Counted from the stretch's first letter, positions 1-6,289 are shown. The stretch: DNA of 6,289 bases from Actinomycetales bacterium (GCA_012799425.1 JAAZLF010000394.1:1-6289); one strand, 5' to 3'. Made by a program: numbers and translations. Notes: a model not told the origin generated them from the letters alone.

Positions 1-809
1 CGGGCGAGCGGCCGCCGTTCGCGGTCACGGCCCGGCAGCAGACCGCCGGCCGCGGGCGCCTCGGGCGTCCCTTCGCCAGCCCCGACGGGGCGAGCCTGTC
101 GTTCACGTACGCGCACCGCACCGCCGTTGCCCCGGCGCGGCGGGGCTGGATCCCGCTCGCCGCGGGCCTCGCCGCAGTGACGGCCCTCTCACGTGGGGCG
201 GGGCTCGTCACCGGTGAGCAGATCGGGCTCAAATGGCCCAATGACCTCCATACGCCCGAGGGGCGCAAGCTCGGCGGCATCCTGGTCGAAGGGCGCGGGG
301 CGGATGTCGTGCTGGTCGGCATCGGGATGAACCTGCACGGTCCCGTGGAGCAGCTCGACGGCTCCTGCGTGCCCGGCGCGGCCTGGCTGCGCGGCACGGG
401 GGGACTGCTGCCGGCGCGAGACGGGGATCCCACGGACGAGGCGCTGAGGGAACGGCTGGAGACCGCGCTGGCCACCGCCCTGACGGAGGAGCTGGCCCGC
501 CTCGAGTCCGCTGGGGGAGACGGTGAGCGGGCGGGCACCCGGCACCGGTACGCTATGACGTGCCTCACACTTGGGCGTAGGGTGCGGGTGGAGCCTCTCG
601 GGGAGCAGGGCGCCGCCGAAGGGGGCTCCCGCTCCTGGTCCGGCGTCTCGCGGACGATCGACGGGCACGGCAGGCTGGTCGTCGACCTCGACGGCGGCGG
701 GCAGCAGGCCGTCGACGTCGGCGACGTGAGGCATCTGCGACCTGAGGGGACCGCGGGGGCCACCGCCGACGAGGCGAGGGACATCGAGCAGGAGGAGCAC
801 GTCACGTGA
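1..809 (+). CDS. birA: Biotin–[acetyl-CoA-carboxylase] ligase, 3' part (5' end outside window)
   Basis: Cytoplasmic enzyme that activates biotin with ATP to biotinyl-AMP and transfers it to the lysine of biotin carrier domains of acyl-CoA and pyruvate carboxylases. The frame is open from position 3, so 268 residues are visible. An ATG-like start inside the frame (GTG at 177) is too late, because family motifs lie before it. Seen: the biotin-binding loop AGRGRLGRPF (about 45–74), LSFTYAHR, KWPNDL (231–248), KLGGILVEG (about 270–296) and GIGMNL (about 318–335). A C-terminal SH3-like BPL_C domain follows (about 564–740, LGRRVRVEPL...VDVGDVRHL). The upstream TSTN-type motif is missing because of the window edge, so whether a DNA-binding N-terminal domain exists (BirA as repressor) cannot be told. 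The stop overlaps the cyclase start as GTGA, suggesting co-transcription and translational coupling. Identification is secure from the motifs. Confidence 0.95.
   Translation, partial: GERPPFAVTARQQTAGRGRLGRPFASPDGASLSFTYAHRTAVAPARRGWIPLAAGLAAVTALSRGAGLVTGEQIGLKWPNDLHTPEGRKLGGILVEGRGADVVLVGIGMNLHGPVEQLDGSCVPGAAWLRGTGGLLPARDGDPTDEALRERLETALATALTEELARLESAGGDGERAGTRHRYAMTCLTLGRRVRVEPLGEQGAAEGGSRSWSGVSRTIDGHGRLVVDLDGGGQQAVDVGDVRHLRPEGTAGATADEARDIEQEEHVT
791..797 (+). promoter_or_regulatory. Shine-Dalgarno site of the cyclase gene
   Basis: GGAGGAG lies 8 nt before the GTG at 806, within the last codons of birA. The next in-frame ATG at 818 has its GGAGG only one base upstream, too close to work, so this site supports the GTG start. 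Confidence 0.7.
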
Positions 810-2008
810 CCGGAGGCATGGAAGACCTGGAGCGCGCCGCGGGCCAGGAGGGGGTCACACCCTCCCGGGACCGTTCTGCGCCGCAGGAGCCCGTCCCGGT
901 GGAGACCGCGGAGCTGCCGGACCTCTCGGAGTCCGCAGCGGGGCAGGCGTCCCTGGACGAGAGCGAGATCCTCGATCTCAACAAGCGCTTCGCCGCGGTG
1001 CGCCGCAGTGTCGGCGCGCTCGAGAAGGTGCTGCTCCAGGGGCCGCGCAAGCATTCCCGGCGCGACCTCGCCGAGCAGCAGGACATCCCCGAGCGCCTCA
1101 CCTCCGTGTACTGGCGCTCGCTCGGCTTCACCCCGGTGGACGAGGACACCGTGGTGTTCACCGAGGAGGATGCCTACGCCATCGGAGACCTCGCCGCGAT
1201 CGTCGAGGACGGGGTGATCACCGAGCGCGCCTTCTCGAGCATCTCCCGGGGCCTGGGATTCCACATGGGGCGCCTGGCGATGTGGATCACCGAAGCGCTG
1301 GTCGACGAGGCGAAGTACGCCGATGGGCTCGACGACGCCCAGGCCCGCCAGCAGATGCTCGACTCCATCCCCGAGCTGCTGGAGATCTTCGAGTCCCAGG
1401 TCATGTTCGCCTTCCGCCGCCAGCTCGCCGCCTACGCGGCACGCGCCGGCAGCGAGGTGCTGCACCGCGACACCGATGAGCTGTTCCCGCTGCAGCGGGC
1501 TGTCGGCTTCGCGGATCTGGTCCAGTTCACCCGCCTCGCACAGGATCTGCCCGGTGCGGAGCTCGCTGACATGGTCGGCCGCTTCGAGTCCGTGAGCAGG
1601 GACATCATCTCCGTGGGCGGGGGTCGCGTGGTCAAGACCGTCGGGGACGAGATCATGTTCCTGGCCGACACGCCGGAGGACGGCGCGCAGATCGCCGTCA
1701 GCCTCGCCGAGATGATCACCGAGTCCCCCGATCTCCCGCCGGTGCGTGTGGGCCTGGCCTGGGGTTCGATGTTCTCCCGCTACGGGGACGTGTTCGGGCC
1801 CACCGTCAACCTCGCGGCACGCATGGAATCTGTCGCGCGGCCCGGAGCGGTGCTGGTGGATGAGGACACCGCCGCCGCGATCTCCCAGGCGCTCCCGGGA
1901 GGTTTCTGCATGACCGAGGGCGAGGACATCGAACTCCACGGCATCGGGGGCGTGCGCGTCCAGGAGATGCGCCGCGACCGCTCCGCCCGGCTCGACCTCG
2001 GCCTGTGA
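806..2008 (+). CDS. Class III adenylate cyclase with Rv1264-like N-terminal regulatory region
   Basis: Predicted to convert ATP to cAMP in the cytoplasm as a homodimer; no membrane segment or signal peptide is visible. The protein is 400 residues from the GTG start. Residues 1–52 are an acidic, Ala/Pro/Ser-rich leader. About 53–220 is a mainly helical region (including YWRSLGF and FTEEDAYAIGDL) resembling the autoinhibitory regulatory domain of mycobacterial Rv1264 (Pfam Ad_Cy_reg type). About 228–395 is the cyclase domain. The catalytic set looks complete: metal-binding Asp237 (GFADLVQFT) and Asp281 (KTVGDE), purine-selecting Lys277 and Asp328 (YGDVFG), and transition-state Asn335 and Arg339 (TVNLAARME). 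Lys plus Asp points to ATP rather than GTP. The 4-nt GTGA overlap with birA implies one operon. Rv1264 is known to be pH-responsive; carrying that property over to this protein is inference. The fold is certain, the regulatory input unknown. Confidence 0.93.
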   Translation: MTGGMEDLERAAGQEGVTPSRDRSAPQEPVPVETAELPDLSESAAGQASLDESEILDLNKRFAAVRRSVGALEKVLLQGPRKHSRRDLAEQQDIPERLTSVYWRSLGFTPVDEDTVVFTEEDAYAIGDLAAIVEDGVITERAFSSISRGLGFHMGRLAMWITEALVDEAKYADGLDDAQARQQMLDSIPELLEIFESQVMFAFRRQLAAYAARAGSEVLHRDTDELFPLQRAVGFADLVQFTRLAQDLPGAELADMVGRFESVSRDIISVGGGRVVKTVGDEIMFLADTPEDGAQIAVSLAEMITESPDLPPVRVGLAWGSMFSRYGDVFGPTVNLAARMESVARPGAVLVDEDTAAAISQALPGGFCMTEGEDIELHGIGGVRVQEMRRDRSARLDLGL

Positions 2009-2027
2009 GCCGCCCGACGCCGGCGGC
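2009..2027 (+). terminator. Possible GC hairpin terminator after the cyclase
   Basis: Right after the cyclase stop, GCCGCC (2009–2014) can pair with GGCGGC (2022–2027) across a 7-nt loop. The stem is short (6 bp, all G·C) and no T-run follows, so it is not a classical intrinsic terminator. U-less hairpins are reported as terminators in actinobacteria, but a stem of this size also arises by chance in such GC-rich DNA. It would fit the end of the birA–cyclase unit. Confidence 0.3.
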
Positions 2028-2134
2028 GCACGGGCCCCGAGGCGCAGACGCCGCGGCGCCTGTGATGATGGAGGAGCGCCCGTCCCGCACCGGACCGGGC
2101 CGATCCCTGCAGGCATCGTCGTAGGATGGATCAC
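2009..2134. other. Intergenic region between cyclase and response regulator
   Basis: This 126-nt gap is the only substantial non-coding stretch in the window. It holds the candidate hairpin at 2009–2027, a perfect 10-bp palindrome CGCCGCGGCG at 2049–2058 nested in a weak GGCGC/GCGCC inverted repeat (2041–2060), and the -10-like TAGGAT at 2122–2127. No convincing -35 hexamer lies 16–18 nt upstream of it. No tRNA, riboswitch or convincing small gene was recognised. Confidence 0.6.
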
Positions 2135-2135
2135 G
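2122..2135 (+). promoter_or_regulatory. Candidate leaderless promoter (-10) of the regulator–kinase operon
   Basis: TAGGAT at 2122–2127 matches the TANNNT -10 pattern common in actinobacteria. It is followed by exactly 7 nt and then GTG at 2135, so initiation would fall on the first base of the start codon and yield a leaderless mRNA. No Shine-Dalgarno sequence precedes the GTG, which agrees. No clear TTGACA-like -35 is seen. Confidence 0.55.
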
Positions 2136-2830
2136 TGACACGACTGCTACTCGTCGAGGACGACTCGGCCATCGCTGAACCCCTCTCCCGCGCACTGGAC
2201 CGGGAGGGCTACACCGTGATGCGTGCATCACGGGGGATGGATGCGCTCTCGATCGCGGCGGGACGCGATCCGATCGACCTGGTCATCCTGGATCTCGGCC
2301 TGCCCGACATCGACGGCCTCGAAGTCGCCCGCCGACTGCGCAAGGGCGGGCTCGAGTGCCCGATCCTGATCCTCACCGCCCGTGCCGATGAGGTCGACGC
2401 GGTGGTCGGCCTGGACGCCGGAGCCGACGACTACGTCACCAAGCCTTTCCGCCTAGGGGAGCTGCAGGCACGGATCCGTGCTCTGATGCGGCGCTCGCAG
2501 GCGATGGAGGAGTCCGGGGACAGCTACGACGTCAACGGCGTCACGCTCGACGTCTCCGCCCGCCGCGCCTACGCCGACGGCGAGGAGCTGAGCCTCTCGG
2601 CCAAGGAGTACGACCTGCTGACCGTGCTGGTGCGCGAGTCCGGCAGCGTCGTCACCCGCGACGACCTCATGCGCGAGGTGTGGGGTGCCGAGTGGTGGGG
2701 CTCGACCAAGACCCTGGACATGCACGTCTCCTGGCTGCGCCGCAAGCTCGGCGATGACGCCACCGACCCCCGCCGGATCACGACGGTGAGGGGAGTGGGG
2801 TTCCGCTTCGAGACCGGCACGGAGAGCTGA
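2135..2830 (+). CDS. OmpR/PhoB-family two-component response regulator
   Basis: A DNA-binding transcription regulator activated by phosphorylation from the kinase encoded next to it. It is 231 residues from the GTG at 2135. Receiver domain, residues 3–117: acidic pocket Glu8/Asp9/Asp10 (LLLVEDD), phospho-acceptor Asp53 (LVILDLGLPD), switch Thr81 (LILTARAD) and Lys103 (DDYVTKPF). Winged-helix domain, about 130–228: LSLSAKEYDLLTVL, the recognition-helix region KTLDMHVSWLRRKLGD and the wing TVRGVGFRFE. All key residues are intact and the length is normal for the family. An in-frame ATG at 2126 would add three residues, but it overlaps the -10-like TAGGAT and lacks a properly spaced ribosome site; a leaderless GTG start is therefore preferred. 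The kinase begins 3 nt after the stop, so the two form one operon. The family is certain; the regulon and orthologue name are not recognisable from sequence alone. Confidence 0.95.
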   Translation: MTRLLLVEDDSAIAEPLSRALDREGYTVMRASRGMDALSIAAGRDPIDLVILDLGLPDIDGLEVARRLRKGGLECPILILTARADEVDAVVGLDAGADDYVTKPFRLGELQARIRALMRRSQAMEESGDSYDVNGVTLDVSARRAYADGEELSLSAKEYDLLTVLVRESGSVVTRDDLMREVWGAEWWGSTKTLDMHVSWLRRKLGDDATDPRRITTVRGVGFRFETGTES

Positions 2831-2833
2831 CGC

Positions 2834-4297
2834 GTGCGGCAGCGCGTGCTGCAGGCCACCATCATCACCGTGCTGCTGGCCGTGCTGATGCTCGGCATCC
2901 CCCTGGGCGTCTCGTGGCTCACCCTGGCGAGGCAGAACCTCACCAGCCAGGTGAACAAGATCGTCGACGTCGTGCGCATCGACACCGAGCAGCGGCTCCA
3001 GGAGGGGGGCGAGATCGATGAGGCGATGCTGCAGCGCCACGTCGACGCCCAGACCGATCTGAACATCGCGATCGTGGTGATCCACGACGGCGTCACCTAC
3101 TCCGCCGGAGACCCTCCCGGCCCCGATCCCGCCTCGAGCAACACCACCGGTGCCGCGGGGCAGTCCGTCTCGGTCTCCATCCCGCAGTCCGATGTCCGCG
3201 CACACACCGCGAGCGCGTGGGTGCTGATCACCGTGGCCGGGCTCGCGGCGCTGTCCATCGGCGTCTCCGTCGCGCTGTGGCAGGCCCAGCGCATCTCGAT
3301 GCCCCTGGCCAGGCTCAGCCGGCGCGCCGAGGAGATGGGCGCCGGCCGCTCCCGCGGCCCCTGGCAGCCCTCCGGCATCGCCGAGATCGACGATGTCGCC
3401 GAGGAGCTCGCCCGCTCCGGCGCGATGTTGAACGAACGGCTCGAAGCGGAGAGCCGGCTCGCCTCCGACGCCTCGCATCAGCTGCGCACCCCGCTGACCG
3501 CGCTGTCGATGCGCCTGGACGAGATCCTGGCGACCAGCTCCGAGGAATGGGTCCGCGAGGAGGCGCGCATCTCCCTCGAGCAGATCGACCGCTTGACCGA
3601 GGTCGTCCACGACCTCATCAACGCCCCGCGCTCCTCCCAGCGCCGGACCCCGGGGGTGGTCGAGCTGCGCAGCGTGCTGACCCAGCAGAGCGAGGAGTGG
3701 TCCCCCGCCTACCGGCGCGCCCATCGGGAGCTGCGGGTGCTGGTGCCGCGCAGCGCCGCGGTCTGGGGATCCACCGGCCCGCTCACACAGGTCATCGCGA
3801 CGCTCGTGGAGAACGCGCTGGTCCACGGAGCCGGCCGCACCACCGTCAAGGTGCGCCGCAACGACCACTCGACCGTGGTCGAGGTCGCGGACGAGGGCGG
3901 CGGCATCGATCCCGAGCTCGGCTCCAGCATCTTCGAGCGTTCGGTCTCCGGTCGCAGCTCGAGCGGCACCGGCGTGGGGCTCGCGCTCGCCCGCACCTTG
4001 GTCGAGGACGACGGCGGTCGCCTCGAGCTGCTCACCGAGAGCCCCACCACCTTCGGCGTGTTCCTCATCTCTGCGCCCGGCGATGACATCGGCGAGGAGG
4101 ACTACGACGAGGTCGGCACCGGACGAGGGGCGCGCGGCCCGGCGGAGGGCCGGGGCGGGCGCCTGGCCAAGGTCGCCCGCAGCGTGCGTGCCGACATGGC
4201 AGGCGCCGAGGGCCATCGTGCGCGCTCGGGCGCCGATGACCTCGACTCCCTGCCGCAGGGGTCCGTGGTGCGGCGCCGCCCGCGCTCGCGCACCTGA
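2834..4297 (+). CDS. Membrane sensor histidine kinase with charged C-terminal tail
   Basis: Sensor partner of the preceding regulator: it autophosphorylates on His and passes phosphate to the regulator's Asp53. It is 487 residues from a GTG start, with GGAGAG (2821–2826) 7 nt upstream. Order: membrane segment about 7–31; extracytoplasmic sensor about 32–124, small and without a recognised fold; membrane segment about 126–148; HAMP linker about 149–203; HisKA with His215 (SDASHQLRTP); HATPase_c about 310–415 with N box Asn327 (LVENALVHG), G1 box Asp353 (VADEGGGID), F box (IFERSV) and G2 (GTGVGLALA). Every catalytic motif is intact. Unusual: about 70 residues follow the ATPase domain, acidic first (DDIGEEDYDE, about 417–426), then Gly/Arg/Ala-rich with a possible amphipathic helix (RLAKVARSVRADM), ending in RRRPRSRT. 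Codons there keep G/C at third positions, so the tail looks truly coded. The signal sensed is unknown. Confidence 0.95.
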   Translation: MRQRVLQATIITVLLAVLMLGIPLGVSWLTLARQNLTSQVNKIVDVVRIDTEQRLQEGGEIDEAMLQRHVDAQTDLNIAIVVIHDGVTYSAGDPPGPDPASSNTTGAAGQSVSVSIPQSDVRAHTASAWVLITVAGLAALSIGVSVALWQAQRISMPLARLSRRAEEMGAGRSRGPWQPSGIAEIDDVAEELARSGAMLNERLEAESRLASDASHQLRTPLTALSMRLDEILATSSEEWVREEARISLEQIDRLTEVVHDLINAPRSSQRRTPGVVELRSVLTQQSEEWSPAYRRAHRELRVLVPRSAAVWGSTGPLTQVIATLVENALVHGAGRTTVKVRRNDHSTVVEVADEGGGIDPELGSSIFERSVSGRSSSGTGVGLALARTLVEDDGGRLELLTESPTTFGVFLISAPGDDIGEEDYDEVGTGRGARGPAEGRGGRLAKVARSVRADMAGAEGHRARSGADDLDSLPQGSVVRRRPRSRT

Positions 4298-4303
4298 CCT
4301 CAG

Positions 4304-4317
4304 TAGACTGACCGCCG
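4304..4317 (+). promoter_or_regulatory. Candidate leaderless promoter (-10) of purK–purE
   Basis: TAGACT at 4304–4309 fits TANNNT and sits 7 nt before the GTG of purK at 4317, the same geometry as at 2122–2135. It lies inside the 19-nt gap between kinase and purK. No Shine-Dalgarno precedes the GTG and no obvious -35 is present; the -35 region would fall inside the kinase gene. Confidence 0.55.
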
Positions 4318-5537
4318 TGTCGAAGACTCCGCCCTGCCCTGAGCACCCCTCCTCCGCTGATGCGGCGCCCGCAGGGGCTCGCCGCATCGGCATCATCGGC
4401 GCCGGGCAGCTGGCCCGCATGATGCTCGGTCCCGCGATCGAGCTGGGCCTGACCACGCCCGTTCTCGCCACCGACCCCGCCGAGAGCGCGGCCGCCGTCG
4501 CCTCCCGGGTGCGGCTCGGTCGGCACGACGACGAGCAGTCCGTGCGCGCGCTGGCCGACGAGGTCGAGGTGATCACCTTCGACCACGAGCACGTGCCCGC
4601 GCAGATCCTCGAAGCGATCCAGCGCGACGGGACCGCCGCAGTGCGCCCTGGGCCCGCGGCGCTCGTCCACGCGCAGGACAAGCTGGTCATGCGGGAGCGG
4701 CTCACCGCTCTCGGCCACCCGTGCCCCCGCTGGTGGCGGATAGCCTCCTCGGCGGATCTCGCCGCCGCGCTCGAGGAGGCCGGCGGTCGGATCGTGGTCA
4801 AGACTCCGCGCGGCGGATACGACGCCCACGGCGTGCGCCTCATCGACGGTGCCGACCAGGCCGAGGACTGGCTCGCCCAGCACGGAGAGCTGCTCGCGGA
4901 GGAGCTCGTGCCCTTCACCCGCGAACTCTCCGCCCAGGTCGCGCGCAGGCCCGGAGGAGAGGCGATCGCCTACCCCGTCGTGCAGTCGGTGCAGAAGGAC
5001 GGCGTCTGCTACGAGGTCGTCGCCCCCGCACCCGGCCTCGGTCAGGAGGGGCAGCGCAGGATCCAGGCCCTCGCCCTCTCGATCGCGGACGACCTCGGCG
5101 TCACCGGCATGCTCGCCGTCGAGATGTTCGAGACCGCGGATGGCGAGGTGCTCGTCAACGAGCTCGCCATGCGCCCCCACAACACCGGGCACTGGTCCAT
5201 GGACGGTGCTGTCACCGGCCAGTTCGAGCAGCACCTGCGCGCCGTCGCGGATCTGCCCCTGGGCTCCACCGACCCGATCGCACCGGCGGCGGTGATGGTG
5301 AACCTGCTCGGGGGCGGCGCCGAGGACCTCGCCCCCGGGGCCCACGCCGCGCTCGCCGCCGACCCCGCGCTGAAGATCCACCTCTACGGCAAGTCCGTGC
5401 GTCCCGGACGCAAGATCGGGCACGTCACCCTCGTCGGCGAGGACGCGCAGGAGCTGCTCGAGCGCGCACACCGCGCTGAGCGGTTGATCATCGACGGGCC
5501 GCAGCCGACCGACCCCGCCACCGGAGGAGACCGATGA
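4317..5537 (+). CDS. purK: N5-carboxyaminoimidazole ribonucleotide synthase
   Basis: Cytoplasmic ATP-grasp enzyme of de novo purine synthesis: AIR + ATP + bicarbonate gives N5-CAIR, the substrate of PurE encoded next. It is 406 residues from the GTG. Seen: N-terminal nucleotide-binding fold with [15 protein letters not shown] (23–37); [11 protein letters not shown] (84–94); ATP-grasp segment [15 protein letters not shown] (161–175); [16 protein letters not shown] (195–210); [19 protein letters not shown] (221–239); catalytic [13 protein letters not shown] (281–293) followed by QFEQHLRAV; and C-terminal NLLGG. The GTG at 4317 is chosen because no other start codon lies between it and the Rossmann motif, upstream choices would run into the kinase gene, and a -10-like box lies 7 nt before it. 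This leaves a 22-residue Pro/Ala-rich N-terminal leader. The last codon and stop overlap the purE start as ATGA. Identification is secure. Confidence 0.97.
   Translation: MSKTPPCPEHPSSADAAPAGARRIGIIGAGQLARMMLGPAIELGLTTPVLATDPAESAAAVASRVRLGRHDDEQSVRALADEVEVITFDHEHVPAQILEAIQRDGTAAVRPGPAALVHAQDKLVMRERLTALGHPCPRWWRIASSADLAAALEEAGGRIVVKTPRGGYDAHGVRLIDGADQAEDWLAQHGELLAEELVPFTRELSAQVARRPGGEAIAYPVVQSVQKDGVCYEVVAPAPGLGQEGQRRIQALALSIADDLGVTGMLAVEMFETADGEVLVNELAMRPHNTGHWSMDGAVTGQFEQHLRAVADLPLGSTDPIAPAAVMVNLLGGGAEDLAPGAHAALAADPALKIHLYGKSVRPGRKIGHVTLVGEDAQELLERAHRAERLIIDGPQPTDPATGGDR
5523..5529 (+). promoter_or_regulatory. Shine-Dalgarno site of purE
   Basis: GGAGGAG within the last codons of purK; the GGAGG core ends 6 nt before the ATG at 5534. 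It fixes the purE start and shows that purE is translated from its own site although it overlaps purK. Confidence 0.75.
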
Positions 5538-6052
5538 CCGAGAGCACCGAACGCCCCGTGGTGGGCATCGTGATGGGGTCGGACTCCGACTACCCGGTGA
5601 TGAAGGCTGCGGAGGAGGCGCTCGCAGAGTTCGGGATCCCCGCCTCCGCCGAGGTGATCTCTGCCCACCGCATGCCGGAGGACATGGTCGCCTGGGGCCG
5701 CGGTGCGGTCGAGCGCGGGCTGCGCGTCGTGATCGCCGGAGCCGGCGGCGCCGCGCACCTGCCCGGCATGCTCGCCTCCCTCACCCCGCTGCCCGTCATC
5801 GGTGTGCCGGTGCCGCTGAAGCATCTCGACGGCATGGACTCGCTGCTGTCCATCGTCCAGATGCCCGCCGGTGTGCCCGTCGCGACCGTCTCCATCGGCG
5901 GAGCGCGCAACGCCGGGCTGATGGCCGTGCGGATCCTCGCCGCCGGCGGCGACGACGAGGCGGCACGACTGCGTGAGCGAATGGTCGAGTTCCAGGCCGA
6001 GCTGCGCGATATCGCACTGGCCAAGGGGGAGAAGCTGCAGGAACAGCGATGA
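5534..6052 (+). CDS. purE: N5-carboxyaminoimidazole ribonucleotide mutase (class I PurE)
   Basis: Converts N5-CAIR to CAIR in de novo purine synthesis, directly after PurK; class I enzymes of this family are octamers. It is 172 residues, typical length. Seen: GSDSDYPVM (15–23, substrate phosphate and metal-free active-site loop), SAHRMP (43–48) with catalytic His45 at the same number as in E. coli, [12 protein letters not shown] (68–79), and [14 protein letters not shown] (98–111) followed by [17 protein letters not shown] (113–129). A purK partner immediately upstream supports class I mutase rather than the class II AIR carboxylase. The Met in SAHRMP replaces the Thr of E. coli; as far as I recall this occurs in other actinobacteria. 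It overlaps purK and the next gene by ATGA on each side, so the three are probably co-transcribed. Confidence 0.97.
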   Translation: MTESTERPVVGIVMGSDSDYPVMKAAEEALAEFGIPASAEVISAHRMPEDMVAWGRGAVERGLRVVIAGAGGAAHLPGMLASLTPLPVIGVPVPLKHLDGMDSLLSIVQMPAGVPVATVSIGGARNAGLMAVRILAAGGDDEAARLRERMVEFQAELRDIALAKGEKLQEQR

Positions 6053-6289
6053 CGAGCGGGGTGGTGACTGCCCCGGCAGCGCGCATCGCCTGGCTCGACC
6101 TCGTCCGCGCCGCCTCGATCGTGCTGGTGGTCCTGTACCACGTGGGAGCCGGTGCAGGGTATGCGCTCCTGCCCAAGGACAGCTCCTCGGCCGGTGCCTG
6201 GTGGTCCTCAGTGAACCTCGCGCTCGCCCCGGTGCGGATGCCGCTGTTCTTCCTGGTGTCGGGGATGCTCGCGGTTCGCGCGGTCCAAC
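6049..6289 (+). CDS. Acyltransferase family 3 membrane protein, 5' part (cut by window end)
   Basis: The first 80 residues of an integral membrane O-acyltransferase (Acyl_transf_3, PF01757 type), a family that acylates sugars, cell-wall or lipid-linked substrates. Seen: the family's opening pattern [20 protein letters not shown] (12–31) with Asp17, Arg20 and the conserved His31, running into a first hydrophobic segment (about 18–40). A second segment, [18 protein letters not shown] (59–76), matches the family's RMPLFFLLSG motif. The ATG overlaps the purE stop as ATGA; the ribosome site is weak (AGGAA about 6 nt upstream), so translational coupling to purE is likely. A GTG pair at 6061–6066 is a possible later start. 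The substrate cannot be told from this fragment, and a link to purine synthesis is not implied by position alone. Confidence 0.85.
   Translation, partial: MTSGVVTAPAARIAWLDLVRAASIVLVVLYHVGAGAGYALLPKDSSSAGAWWSSVNLALAPVRMPLFFLVSGMLAVRAVQ

Noticed and set aside
177..809. BirA as a complete short protein starting at the GTG at 177
   Set aside because: The biotin-binding GRGRLG loop and other conserved residues are encoded at 3–176 in the same frame, so the gene begins before the window.
2065..2124. 19-codon mini-ORF (ATG at 2065 or 2068, stop TAG 2122) just before the regulator
   Set aside because: No ribosome site, no recognisable leader-peptide pattern such as a run of one regulatory amino acid, and its stop is part of the proposed -10 element. 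If the regulator mRNA is leaderless, this frame is not transcribed with it.
2453..4918. 821-codon open frame on the minus strand across regulator, kinase and purK
   Set aside because: It is antisense to three well-identified genes, crosses their junctions, and its translation is low-complexity Ala/Gly/Arg/His text with no family motif. Such frames are a known by-product of strong G/C third-position bias on the other strand.
4065..5471. 468-codon minus-strand open frame opposite purK
   Set aside because: It mirrors the purK codons and also runs into the kinase gene; no recognisable motif. A shadow frame.
5662..5679. SAHRMP in PurE instead of the SAHRTP of E. coli
   Set aside because: Catalytic His45 is intact and, as far as I recall, Met at this place occurs in other actinobacterial PurE proteins; not a sign of lost activity.
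1..6289. CRISPR array, tRNA/rRNA gene, insertion sequence, prophage or defence cassette
   Set aside because: No regularly spaced direct repeats, no transposase or integrase frame, no structured RNA gene pattern; nearly every base is covered by chromosomal housekeeping or signalling genes.

Overview
The window is a high-GC stretch with all genes on the + strand. Codons in the real frames end mostly in G or C, several starts are GTG, and the proteins read as actinobacterial. The order birA – class III adenylate cyclase – (two-component system) – purK – purE – acyltransferase fits an actinomycete of the Micrococcales type. A Brachybacterium-like organism is my best guess, from gene order and protein style only.

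Layout: (1) 1–809, the 3' part of birA, biotin–protein ligase; its N-terminus is outside the window. (2) 806–2008, an adenylate cyclase with a helical N-terminal regulatory region resembling that of mycobacterial Rv1264, overlapping birA by four bases. (3) 2009–2134, the only sizeable non-coding gap, with a GC-rich hairpin just after the cyclase stop and a -10-like element just before the next gene. (4) 2135–2830 and 2834–4297, an OmpR-family response regulator and its membrane sensor kinase, 3 nt apart; the kinase carries an unusual charged tail of about 70 residues. (5) 4317–5537 purK and 5534–6052 purE, overlapping by ATGA. (6) 6049–6289, the start of a membrane acyltransferase of the Acyl_transf_3 type, overlapping purE by ATGA and cut by the window end.

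How they fit together: PurK and PurE carry out consecutive steps of purine synthesis (AIR to N5-CAIR to CAIR). BirA attaches biotin to acyl-CoA carboxylases and similar enzymes. The cyclase would make cAMP in response to an unidentified cue, possibly pH by analogy with Rv1264. The kinase/regulator pair senses an unknown extracytoplasmic signal. The sequence suggests three units: birA–cyclase, regulator–kinase, and purK–purE–acyltransferase. The last two each begin with a TANNNT hexamer exactly 7 nt before a GTG start codon, the architecture expected of leaderless transcription.

Most of the window is well-known housekeeping and signalling genes. I do not see a clearly new system. The items most worth checking are the paired leaderless promoters, the kinase tail, the cyclase's regulatory domain, and the placement of the two-component system between cyclase and purK.
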